This document shows, one piece after another, positions 49,367 through 56,987 of a stretch of 64,000 nt of DNA. The notes beneath the pieces were generated by a model, which was not told the origin of the DNA, ran no database searches, and was given only the letters and a program-made list of their open reading frames with translations. The DNA comes from Actinoplanes solisilvae. GTDB taxonomy: Bacteria; Actinomycetota; Actinomycetes; Mycobacteriales; Micromonosporaceae. Both the position numbers and the translations under genes were made by a program. The DNA lies in the NCBI RefSeq assembly GCF_003999975.1, contig NZ_RJAC01000012.1, positions 186,001 to 250,000 on the forward strand, given 5' to 3'. Position 1 is the first letter of the stretch. Each line of letters begins with the position of its first letter.

Positions 49367-49846
49367 TCACAGCCAGCGGCGGACGCCGGCGCGATAGCGG
49401 TCGTACTCCTCTCCGAAGCGTTCGGCCAGGTAACGCTCCTCGGGCCCGATGACCAGGTAGCGGACGGCGGCGAGCGCCAACGGCAGGAGGACGAGCGGCC
49501 ACCACGACCCGGCCAGCAGCGCGCCACCGACGTAGAGGAGGGCGAGGCCCGCGTACATCGGGTTGCGCGACAGCCGGTAGGCACCCGTCGTGACCAGGGC
49601 GGCGACCGGGTGGTGCGGAACGATCGTGGTGCGGTGGCGGATCACCGCGCGTACGCCGCCGGCGGTCAGCACGACGCCCAGTGCCGCCACGACGGCCCCG
49701 GCCACGATCGTCCCGGGCCGGCCTCCGAGGGGTAGCGGCGCCGCCGCGTGCAGCAGCAGACCGGCAACGAAACCGGCGACGTAGTAGAGCGGCGGCGGAA
49801 CGGGACTCACGCGGGCGCCGCGGTCGGCGTCGGTCGGAAGGGACAT
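49367..49846 (-). CDS. Isoprenylcysteine carboxyl methyltransferase family membrane protein
   Basis: A 159-residue protein with about four membrane helices and the C-terminal PEMT/ICMT pattern: VTTGAYRLSRNPMYAGLALL, then EERYLAERFGEEYDRYRAGV. Bacterial members methylate unknown substrates at the membrane. ATG 49846 is chosen since AGAGG lies 8 bases before it; ATG 49852 would be only 2 bases from it. It is divergent from a tetR gene and probably controlled through the shared operator. Confidence 0.85.
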   Translation of the reverse strand: MSLPTDADRGARVSPVPPPLYYVAGFVAGLLLHAAAPLPLGGRPGTIVAGAVVAALGVVLTAGGVRAVIRHRTTIVPHHPVAALVTTGAYRLSRNPMYAGLALLYVGGALLAGSWWPLVLLPLALAAVRYLVIGPEERYLAERFGEEYDRYRAGVRRWL

Positions 49847-49863
49847 GGCCATCACCTCTTCGG

Positions 49864-49892
49864 TAGAGTAGTACTCTATCGAATAGAGGACT
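49864..49892. promoter_or_regulatory. Overlapping operator palindromes between tetR and the methyltransferase gene
   Basis: TAGAGT-AGT-ACTCTA (49864-49878) overlaps the longer dyad AGTACTCTAT-CGA-ATAGAGGACT (49870-49892, one mismatch). It lies just before the tetR -10 element TACGCT, at 49892-49897. Confidence 0.75.
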
Positions 49893-49897
49893 ACGCT
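49892..49897 (+). promoter_or_regulatory. Leaderless -10 element (TACGCT) of the tetR gene
   Basis: TACGCT lies 6 bases before GTG 49904. Confidence 0.55.
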
Positions 49898-49903
49898 ATC
49901 GGG

Positions 49904-50539
49904 GTGGTTGTCAAGCGTCCGTACGAGTCGTCCCGGCGCCGGGAGCAGGCGCGGCTGACCCGCCGGGCCATCCTCGCCGCCGCCGCCGACCTGTTCGTCG
50001 AACCCGGATATGCGGCGACCCCGCTGGTTTCGGTCGCCGAGCGGGCCGGGGTCGCGATCCAGACGGTCTACAAGGTCTTCGGCAGCAAGAAGGCGCTGCT
50101 CGAGGCCCTGGTCGACGTGACGATCGCGGGCGACGACGAACCGGTGGCGCTGCCCGATCGCCCGTTCGTGGCCGAGATCCGGGCGTTGCCCGACGTACGC
50201 GGCAAACTGTCCCGGTACGCGACGCATCTGATCGAGATCCACCAGCGCCAGTCGCGCGTGATGCTGGCCCTGGCCGGCGCGGCCACCGCCGATCCTGAGG
50301 CCGCCACGATCTGGCGCCGGCATCTCGACGACCGCCGCCGCGGCATGGCGATGTTCGCGTCCGAGCTGATCGGAACCGGTCAGCTGCGCCCCGGCCACAC
50401 GACCGACACGGTCACCGACGTGCTGTGGCTCGCGATGGACGTGCGCAACTTCGACTATCTCGTACGGGACAGGGGCTGGTCCTTGGAGCATTTCCACCGC
50501 TGGTACGTCGACACGGTCTCGGCCGCGCTGCTCGGCTGA
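49904..50539 (+). CDS. TetR family transcriptional regulator
   Basis: A 211-residue regulator with an N-terminal TetR DNA-binding domain: RREQARLTRRAILAAAADLF, AATPLVSVAERAGVAIQTVY and KVFGSKKALLEALVD. The C-terminal ligand/dimer domain is alpha-helical (LSRYATHLIEIHQRQSRVML). It starts at GTG 49904 with no ribosome site and appears leaderless. A pair of palindromes just upstream is the likely autoregulatory and divergent-gene operator. Confidence 0.9.
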   Translation: MVVKRPYESSRRREQARLTRRAILAAAADLFVEPGYAATPLVSVAERAGVAIQTVYKVFGSKKALLEALVDVTIAGDDEPVALPDRPFVAEIRALPDVRGKLSRYATHLIEIHQRQSRVMLALAGAATADPEAATIWRRHLDDRRRGMAMFASELIGTGQLRPGHTTDTVTDVLWLAMDVRNFDYLVRDRGWSLEHFHRWYVDTVSAALLG

Positions 50540-50630
50540 CCGGCGCAGTGGTGGTTGCACATTGTTCGCCGTCCTCCGTCGTGAGGTTGTGCCACTGACG
50601 CCGTCCGTACGCCCGGGGTCGGATGGGGGG

Positions 50631-51491
50631 ATGGCGGCACAGACATGGTTGATCACCGGCTCCTCGCGGGGATTCGGGCGGGCGCTGGCGACGGCCGCGC
50701 TGGAGGCGGGCGACAACGTGGTAGCCACCGCGCGCAAGCCGAGTGACCTCTCCGAGCTGGTCGAGCTCTACCCGGAGAGGTCGGTGGCGGTCGAGCTCGA
50801 CGTCGTCGAGGAACTCGCCGCCGAGGACGCGGTCGCGGCGGCCGTGGACCGGTTCGGCCGGCTCGACGTCGTGGTGAACAACGCGGGCTACGCCAACGTC
50901 GCGCCGATCGAGTTCGCTGACGACTTCCACAATCAGTTCGACACCAACTTCTGGGGCGTCTACAACGTCACCGTCGCGGCCGTGCCCGTCATGAAGGCGC
51001 AGGGCGGCGGCACGATCGTTCAGTTCTCGTCGGTCGGCGGTCGTGTCGGTGGCACCCCCGGGCTCGGCTCCTACCAGGCGGCTAAGTTCGCCGTGGACGG
51101 CTTCACCCGCGTGCTGGCCGCCGAGGTCCGGCCCTTCCGCATCCGCACGCTGGTCGTCGAACCCAGCGGCTTCGCCACGGACTGGGCCGGTTCCTCGATG
51201 GGGGTCGACGAGATCCCACCGGAATACGAGGAGACCGTCGGTGCTTTCGGCCGGTTCCGCGAAGCGGCCGCCCTCACCGCCGGCGACCCGGTCCGCGCCG
51301 CCGAGATCCTCGTCCGCGTCGTGAAACGCCGCCACCTGCCCTCCCACCTGCTGCTGGGCGCGGGCGCGGTCGACCGGGCCCAGGACTACTCGCGGAGCCA
51401 GCTCGACCAGGCAGCGGAGTGGGCCGCGGTCAGCCGCTCGGCCGACTTCGCCGAGGACTACCCCGTGGACCTCCCCAAGGACCCGGCCTGA
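50631..51491 (+). CDS. Short-chain dehydrogenase/reductase (classical SDR)
   Basis: A 286-residue SDR: NAD(P)-binding WLITGSSRGFGRALATAALE, VVNNAGYANVAPIE, active-site Ser in IVQFSSVGGRVGG and Tyr-Lys in SYQAAKFAVDGFT. An Arg after the second strand (ATARKPSDL) suggests NADP. The tail of about 40 residues resembles SDR families that act on short ketones. ATG 50631 follows a GGGGGG run. It ends before a strong bidirectional terminator. Confidence 0.92.
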   Translation: MAAQTWLITGSSRGFGRALATAALEAGDNVVATARKPSDLSELVELYPERSVAVELDVVEELAAEDAVAAAVDRFGRLDVVVNNAGYANVAPIEFADDFHNQFDTNFWGVYNVTVAAVPVMKAQGGGTIVQFSSVGGRVGGTPGLGSYQAAKFAVDGFTRVLAAEVRPFRIRTLVVEPSGFATDWAGSSMGVDEIPPEYEETVGAFGRFREAAALTAGDPVRAAEILVRVVKRRHLPSHLLLGAGAVDRAQDYSRSQLDQAAEWAAVSRSADFAEDYPVDLPKDPA

Positions 51492-51542
51492 CCCCGGGTG
51501 CTGTCCGCGAGACCGGGTACTGGACCTACGCCGCACGAAATG

Positions 51543-51580
51543 AGGAGGGGCCGCGTCCGGACGTGGACGCGGCCCCTCCT
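51543..51580. terminator. Bidirectional 16-bp hairpin terminator
   Basis: AGGAGGGGCCGCGTCC (51543-51558) pairs perfectly with 51565-51580 around GGACGT. It lies between the convergent SDR and ABC permease genes. Confidence 0.9.
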
Positions 51581-51591
51581 TGTGGAGCGGG

Positions 51592-52506
51592 TCAGCCTTT
51601 GACGCTACCGGCGAGCAAGCCTCGGACGAAGTAGCGCTGCAGCAGCAGGAACACCGTCACGGGCACGATGATGGAGACGAAGGCGCCTGCGGAGAGCAGT
51701 TGCCAGGCCGTTCCACGCGTGCCGCTCAGGTTGGCCAGTTGCAGGGTGATCGGGGCTACCTCGTCGCCGCCGCCGGCGAAGACCAGGGCGACGAGCAGGT
51801 CGTTCCAGACCCAGAGGAACTGGAAGATGCCGAACGCGGCCAGCGCGGGGGTCAGCAGCGGCAGCATGACCTTGAAGAAGATCGAGACGTGCCCGGCGCC
51901 GTCGACGCGGGCGGCCTCGATCAGGCCGGCGGGGATCTCACGCATGAAGTTGTGCAGGAGATAGATCGCCAGGGGTAGCGCGAACGTCGCATGGGAGATC
52001 CACAACGTCCAGAACGTGCCGGTCAGCTTGATGTTCACGAAGATCTCGAGCAGCGGGATCAGCGTGACCTGCAGCGGAACGATCTGCAGGGCGAAGATGG
52101 CCAGGAACAGGATGTTGCGGCCCGGGAAGTTGATCCAGGCGAACGCGTACGCCGACAGGGCCGCGATGGTCATCGGGATGAGCACCGCGGGGATGCAGAT
52201 GACCAGCGAGTTCACGAAGAAGCCGGCCAGGTTGACGCCGCCCTCCTCGCCGAACACGCCGCGGTAGTTGTCCCACGTGGTCGTCGGGTCGCTGAAGAAC
52301 GTCCACCAGCCGGTCGTCTTGATCTGGCGCTCGGGCCGGAACGACGAGACCAGCAGGCCGAACGTCGGCAGCGTCCAGAGCACCGCGAGTACGATCGCGG
52401 CCAGCGACGCCCACGGCGAGCTGAGCCGCTTGCGGGCGATCTTCGCGGCGCTGGGCCGCTCGGCCTTGAGCGGGGCCGAGGTCGTCACCGGAGTGGCGGT
52501 GCTCAT
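51592..52506 (-). CDS. Carbohydrate ABC transporter permease (MalG type)
   Basis: A 304-residue permease with six membrane helices and the ATPase-contact EAA loop EAARVDGAGHVSIFFKVMLP. It is the last gene of a three-gene importer; no ATP-binding gene follows, so it presumably uses a shared ATPase such as MsiK encoded elsewhere. Its start overlaps the MalF-type stop by ATGA. Confidence 0.93.
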   Translation of the reverse strand: MSTATPVTTSAPLKAERPSAAKIARKRLSSPWASLAAIVLAVLWTLPTFGLLVSSFRPERQIKTTGWWTFFSDPTTTWDNYRGVFGEEGGVNLAGFFVNSLVICIPAVLIPMTIAALSAYAFAWINFPGRNILFLAIFALQIVPLQVTLIPLLEIFVNIKLTGTFWTLWISHATFALPLAIYLLHNFMREIPAGLIEAARVDGAGHVSIFFKVMLPLLTPALAAFGIFQFLWVWNDLLVALVFAGGGDEVAPITLQLANLSGTRGTAWQLLSAGAFVSIIVPVTVFLLLQRYFVRGLLAGSVKG

Positions 52507-53522
52507 GATGCCTCCGACTGACGAAGAGTCCGGACGTTGTACCAGACGATCGGGATGACCAGGATGAACAGCAGGACCGCCAGCGCGGCGCCGAGGCCCT
52601 GGTTGTCGGCCCGGAACGTCTGGCTGTAGAACTCGTTGGCCACGACGCTCGTCTTGAACTGGCCGCCGGTCATCGTCCGCACGATGTCGAAGACCTTGAG
52701 GGTCGCGATGCCGATCGTGGTCAGCACGACCACGACGGTGGGCCGGACGCTCGGCAGCGTGATCTGGCGGAACATGCTCCAGGCGCTGACGCCGTCGAGG
52801 CGGGCGGCTTCGATGATGTCGTCCGGGATCGCCTTGATCGCGGCCGACAGGATCGTCATGGCGAAGCCGGCCTGCACCCAGATCAGCACGATGATGAGCA
52901 GGAACGTGTTCAGCGGCGACTCGATGAGCAGCTGCTGAGGTTTGCCACCGAGCCAGACGATGATCTGGTTCACGAGGCCGATCTGCTTAACATTGCCCTG
53001 GTCGGGGCGGTACTCGTAGACGAACTTCCAGATCACGGCCGCGGCCACGAACGAGATCGACACGGGCAGGAAGATCAGGGCCTTGGCGAACGACTCGTAC
53101 CGCGACTTGTCGACCAGGATCGCGTAGATCAGGCCGATCGCCGTCGCCACGAACGGGGTGATGGCCACCCAGATCACCGTGTTGCCCAGCACGCGGAGCT
53201 GATCGTTGTCGGTGAAGATCGTGCCGTAGTTGTCCAGGCCGATGAACGCGGTGCCCGCGGCGTCGAAGAAGGACTGGTAGATGGTGCGGAGGCCCGGGTA
53301 GACGAGACCGACCGCGAGCAACAGGATCGCCGGCAACAGGTAGAGATACGCGACGACCTTGTCCCCGCGTCTGCCGCCGAATCGCCCGGCGAAGAAAAGG
53401 ATCACGCCCATGACGGCTGCGAAAAGCAGCAGCGCCATGAGCATTTGGACGACCTTCTCGCCGGTGTTCGTCGCCGTATCGAACGGGAAGAAAGCGAGGG
53501 TGGTGGAGGCGGTGTTAGACAC
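52503..53522 (-). CDS. Carbohydrate ABC transporter permease (MalF type)
   Basis: A 339-residue permease. Two N-terminal hydrophobic segments (FAAVMGVILFFAGRF and YLYLLPAILLLAVGLVYPGL) precede the six-helix core, with the EAA loop EAARLDGVSAWSMFRQITLP near residue 250. It sits between the binding-protein and MalG-type genes. The sugar cannot be named. Confidence 0.92.
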   Translation of the reverse strand: MSNTASTTLAFFPFDTATNTGEKVVQMLMALLLFAAVMGVILFFAGRFGGRRGDKVVAYLYLLPAILLLAVGLVYPGLRTIYQSFFDAAGTAFIGLDNYGTIFTDNDQLRVLGNTVIWVAITPFVATAIGLIYAILVDKSRYESFAKALIFLPVSISFVAAAVIWKFVYEYRPDQGNVKQIGLVNQIIVWLGGKPQQLLIESPLNTFLLIIVLIWVQAGFAMTILSAAIKAIPDDIIEAARLDGVSAWSMFRQITLPSVRPTVVVVLTTIGIATLKVFDIVRTMTGGQFKTSVVANEFYSQTFRADNQGLGAALAVLLFILVIPIVWYNVRTLRQSEAS

Positions 53523-53562
53523 GCGGCCCGGACCTCCTTGTGCGCTGGAAAGGAGAGAGGTT

Positions 53563-53598
53563 CGGGGCCGGCCGGAAAGATTGCTCCGACCGGCCCCG
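53563..53598 (-). terminator. Intercistronic hairpin between binding-protein and permease genes
   Basis: CGGGGCCGGCCGG (53563-53575) pairs with CCGACCGGCCCCG (53586-53598), 12 of 13 positions. Such partial terminators often keep permease levels below those of the binding protein. Confidence 0.65.
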
Positions 53599-53614
53599 GT
53601 TTAACGCTGTCGAA

Positions 53615-54988
53615 CTACTTCGGCCACGCCTTTTCGATGTTGTCCAGGGTGGTCTTGGTGTCCTGGCCGGTGATCCAGCTCGTCGCCTGCTTCCAGAACG
53701 CGTCGGAGCCCACGGCCGCCGGCATCTGGTCGGAGCCGTCGAAGCGGAACGTCGCCTTCGGGTCGAGCAGGATGGTGCCGGCGAGCTTGTCGATCGGGTT
53801 GGTCAGGTTGTTCGGGTCGAGACCCTTGTTGGCCGTGACCCAGCCCGAGGAGAGCTTCGCCTTGGTGTTGGCCCACACGTCCGAGGAGATGTAGGTCTGG
53901 AACGCCTTGACCTCGGGGCGGTCGTTGAAGGCCACCACGAACTCGCCCGCGCCGAGCACCGGCTTGGTGTTGGCGTCCGGGCCGGGCAGGTAGAACGCGA
54001 AGACGTCGCCGTCCTCGGCCACCTTGACGTCCTTGGGGAAGTTGGCCGCGTAGAAGCTGGCCTGGCGGTGCAGGGAGCAGGTGTTGCCGTCGACGATGGG
54101 CAGGCCCGCGTCCTGGAACGTGGTCGTCGCGATGCTCTTGACGTCGCCGAGACCGCCGTTGACGTACTTGTCGTTCTTCAGGTAGCCGCCGACGGCGTCG
54201 AGCGCGGTCGTCGCCTCGGGACCGTTGAACGGGATCTTGTGGCTGACCCAGTCGTCGTACTTCTCCGGACCGGCGGTCCGCAGCATGAAGTCTTCCATCC
54301 AGTCGGTGACCGGCCAGCCGGTCGCGTCACCACTGCTGATGCCGGCGCACCACGGCTTCTTGCCGTCGGCCACCATCTTGTCGCTGAGCGCCTGCAGCTC
54401 GGCCAGCGTGGTCGGCACGGTGTAGCCGGCGTCCTTGAACTCCGACGGCGAGTACCACACCAGCGACTTCACGCTCGCGCCCAGCGGGGCGCCGTAGAAC
54501 TTGCCGTCGATCGTGGTGTAGCCCTTCCAGGCCTTGTCCCAGAACTTGTCGACGTTGGCCGACACCTCCTCGGGGGCCGGCACGGCCTTGCCGGTCGCGA
54601 CGAGCTGCTTGACCAGGCCCGGCTGGGGCACGATGGCCAGGTCCGGCGGGTTGCCGGCCTTGGCGCGCACCAGGATCTGGGTCTCGAAGGCCTTGTCGCC
54701 CTCGTACTTGATGGTCGCGCCCGTGCAAGCCTCGAAGGGCTTGTAGGAATCGATGTGGGGCTTGTCCTCGGGCGTCACGATGCCCGTGTAAATGGTGACC
54801 GTCTTGCCCTTGATGTCACCGAACTTGGTGTATGGCGCACAGTCGATGGCCGACGCGGATGCGTCCGTGCCGCCGGCGCTATCGGAATCGTCGCCGCCGC
54901 CGCACGCGGCGAGGCCGAAGATCAGGCCCGCGCTCATCGTGCCGGCGAGTGCGGCCCGAAGACGCGGACTCGTAGGTTGACCGAACAT
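53615..54988 (-). CDS. Sugar-binding lipoprotein of the ABC importer
   Basis: A 457-residue family 1 solute-binding protein. Lipoprotein signal MFGQPTSPRLRAALAGTMSA then GLIFGLAAC, with a Gly/Asp-rich linker. The mature part shows VTIYTGIVTPEDKPHIDSYK, GATIKYEGDKAFETQILVRA and KPVLGAGEFVVAFNDRPEVK, a layout common to alpha-glucoside or cyclic sugar binders. AGGGAG precedes the ATG. It heads the operon. Confidence 0.92.
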   Translation of the reverse strand: MFGQPTSPRLRAALAGTMSAGLIFGLAACGGGDDSDSAGGTDASASAIDCAPYTKFGDIKGKTVTIYTGIVTPEDKPHIDSYKPFEACTGATIKYEGDKAFETQILVRAKAGNPPDLAIVPQPGLVKQLVATGKAVPAPEEVSANVDKFWDKAWKGYTTIDGKFYGAPLGASVKSLVWYSPSEFKDAGYTVPTTLAELQALSDKMVADGKKPWCAGISSGDATGWPVTDWMEDFMLRTAGPEKYDDWVSHKIPFNGPEATTALDAVGGYLKNDKYVNGGLGDVKSIATTTFQDAGLPIVDGNTCSLHRQASFYAANFPKDVKVAEDGDVFAFYLPGPDANTKPVLGAGEFVVAFNDRPEVKAFQTYISSDVWANTKAKLSSGWVTANKGLDPNNLTNPIDKLAGTILLDPKATFRFDGSDQMPAAVGSDAFWKQATSWITGQDTKTTLDNIEKAWPK

Positions 54989-55138
54989 ACCGCTCCCTAT
55001 GTCAAATCGCGCTTCCGACGTCCGGAGACGTCGCCGTCCGAAGCGCTACTTGGATCACAGTCAAGAGGTAACCGGCACGTTGCGCAATGATTTCCGCTTG
55101 ATCGACTCGGTAACGATACGGCGTCGCTGCTCCGGTGA

Positions 55139-55154
55139 CCTTAACCGGTTAAGG
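55139..55154. promoter_or_regulatory. Perfect 16-base palindrome, candidate LacI-family operator
   Basis: CCTTAACCGGTTAAGG is fully symmetric with a central CG, as in many LacI/GalR operators. It lies 150 bases upstream of the sugar-binding protein gene. No LacI gene is in the window. Confidence 0.7.
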
Positions 55155-55207
55155 TAGAGCTGCTGGTCAGGCCCCAAAAAGCGCCTCACTGGGAACCTAG
55201 CGTCAAA

Positions 55208-55257
55208 CAGGCCACCCCGCCCCGGATATCGACGAATATCCGAGGCGGGGTGGCCTG
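55208..55257. terminator. Long hairpin terminator of the UDP-glucose dehydrogenase gene
   Basis: Arms at 55208-55229 and 55236-55257 pair at 21 of 22 positions around CGACGA; arm cores are CAGGCCACCCCGCC and GGCGGGGTGGCCTG. It lies 17 bases after the gene's stop on the minus strand. Confidence 0.88.
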
Positions 55258-55273
55258 ATCGGTGGAGGTGGGT

Positions 55274-56638
55274 CTACCCGGCCATCGAGAGGTACTTGTA
55301 GCCCAGGCGGGCCATGCGCTCGGGGTCGAGCACGTTGCGGCCGTCGAGGACGATCGGCGTGCGCATGAGGCCGACGAACTTGCCCCAGTCGAGCTCGAGG
55401 TACTGCGCCCACTTGGTCACCAGCACGACCGCGTCGCAGTCGTCGAAGACGCCGTCGAGGGTCTCGCTCAGGTGCCCGGCCATGTCGGGGTACTCGCGGC
55501 GGAAGCGCTCGCCGGCGATCGGGTCGTGCAGCTTGACCCGGGCGCCGCGGGCGAGCAGCAGGCCCGCGATGTCGAGCGCCGGCGAGTCGCGCAGGTCGTC
55601 GGTGTTGGGCTTGAACGCGATGCCGAGCAGACCGATCTTGCGGCCCTTGAGGATGCGCAGCTCGCTCTGCAGCCGCTCGACCGCGATCTCGCGCTGGCGC
55701 TGGTTCACGTCCTGCGCGGCCTGCACGATCGGCATGTCGTACTTGTACTCCGAGGCGGTGGCGATCAGCGCCTTGGTGTCCTTGCCGAAGCAGGAGCCGC
55801 CCCAGCCGACGCCGGGCTCGAGGAACCGCGAGCCGATGCGCTGGTCGAGGCCGATACCGCGGGCCACCTCGGTGATGTCGGCGCCCACCTTGCCGGCGAG
55901 CTGACCGATCTCGTTCACGTAGCTGATCTTCAGGGCCAGGAAGGCGTTGGCCGCGTACTTGATCAGCTCGGCGCTGGCCAGGTCGGTCGAGACCAGCGGT
56001 ACGGCCGTGGTGTCGTCGGGCCGGGGTTGGAAGCTCGGCGGCGTGAACGTCTGGTTGATCAGCGGCCGGTAGAGCTGGTTGAGCACTTCGAGAGCGCGCG
56101 GATTGTCGGAGCCGATGACGATGCGATCGGGGAAAAGCGTGTCGTGGATCGCGTTGCCCTCGCGCAGGAACTCCGGATTCGACGCGACCGAGAATTCACA
56201 GTCGGCCGGGCGGTCGTCGCGCGAGGCGAAAGAATCGCGCAGAATCGCGTCGACCCAGTTGCCGCTGCCGATCGGAACCGTGGACTTGTTCACCACGACG
56301 GTGAAGCTGTGGTCGAGGTTCTGGGCGACGCTCTCGGCCGCCGAGCGCAGGTAGCGCAGATCGGGGCTGCCGTCGGCGGCCGACGGGGTCTGCACCGCGA
56401 CGAAGACCACGTCGGCGCCGGGGATGCCCTCGGCGTAGCTGGTGGTGAAGGTCAGGTTGGGCGCGGCCTCGGCCAGCAGCTCCTCCATGCCGGGCTCGTA
56501 GATCGGGCAGCGCCCGCCACGCAGCATGTCGACCTTCTCCTGGTCGAGGTCGACGCAGGTCACCTGGTGTCCCAGGAAGGCCAGGCTCACCCCGGTGGTG
56601 AGACCGACGTAGCCCGTGCCGACGACGCAAACCCTCAT
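55274..56638 (-). CDS. ugd: UDP-glucose 6-dehydrogenase
   Basis: A 454-residue enzyme. NAD-binding MRVCVVGTGYVGLTTGVSLA, catalytic Cys in GWGGSCFGKDTKALI, ASNPEFLREGNAIHD and LIKYAANAFLALKISYVNEI are all typical. It oxidises UDP-glucose to UDP-glucuronate for surface polysaccharides. ATG 56638 follows GGAGGAG; sequence before it is noncoding. It is monocistronic with its own terminator. Confidence 0.94.
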   Translation of the reverse strand: MRVCVVGTGYVGLTTGVSLAFLGHQVTCVDLDQEKVDMLRGGRCPIYEPGMEELLAEAAPNLTFTTSYAEGIPGADVVFVAVQTPSAADGSPDLRYLRSAAESVAQNLDHSFTVVVNKSTVPIGSGNWVDAILRDSFASRDDRPADCEFSVASNPEFLREGNAIHDTLFPDRIVIGSDNPRALEVLNQLYRPLINQTFTPPSFQPRPDDTTAVPLVSTDLASAELIKYAANAFLALKISYVNEIGQLAGKVGADITEVARGIGLDQRIGSRFLEPGVGWGGSCFGKDTKALIATASEYKYDMPIVQAAQDVNQRQREIAVERLQSELRILKGRKIGLLGIAFKPNTDDLRDSPALDIAGLLLARGARVKLHDPIAGERFRREYPDMAGHLSETLDGVFDDCDAVVLVTKWAQYLELDWGKFVGLMRTPIVLDGRNVLDPERMARLGYKYLSMAG

Positions 56639-56931
56639 CAAACGCTCCTCCACCGCAGGTGGTACGGGGATCCGGCCCACGCCGACCGGTCGTGCCGGCC
56701 GAAGGTACACGGTGCCGCTCCCGAAATCACGGCCGAATGATACACAGCGTAGAAAAACGTCGTGCAAATCCCTGACGTACGGTTATCGGTTCATTCCTTA
56801 GAGTTGTCGCTATTTACGAGTTCAAATGTCACGCACAGTTTCCATCGGCCCTGATGATCATGCGGCGGCCGGGGAGATTTTCCAGGATGGCTACCGGGGG
56901 TTGACACGGGCGTAACGCGAACGGACGCTTC
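56639..56931. promoter_or_regulatory. Divergent promoter region of ugd and the cellulase operon
   Basis: This interval of about 290 bases is AT-richer than average (for example 56720-56850). A good -35, TTGACA, sits at 56901-56906 on the plus strand, with a weak -10 candidate GACGCT at 56924-56929. No gene is seen. Confidence 0.55.
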
Positions 56932-56945
56932 TGGGAGCGCTCCCA
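56932..56945. promoter_or_regulatory. CebR-type operator (TGGGAGCGCTCCCA)
   Basis: A perfect 14-base palindrome identical to the cellobiose-responsive CebR box known from Streptomyces. It lies at the predicted start of transcription, 43 bases before the GH48 gene, so binding would block transcription until cello-oligosaccharide is present. Confidence 0.88.
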
Positions 56946-56987
56946 TGTTGACGTTCATCGATCCCGTCCCCCACAGGAGGATCCCCC

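Noticed and set aside
43684..49584. Minus-strand open frames over the NRPS gene
   Set aside because: Antisense shadows of adenylation, condensation and MFS domains; no independent motifs.
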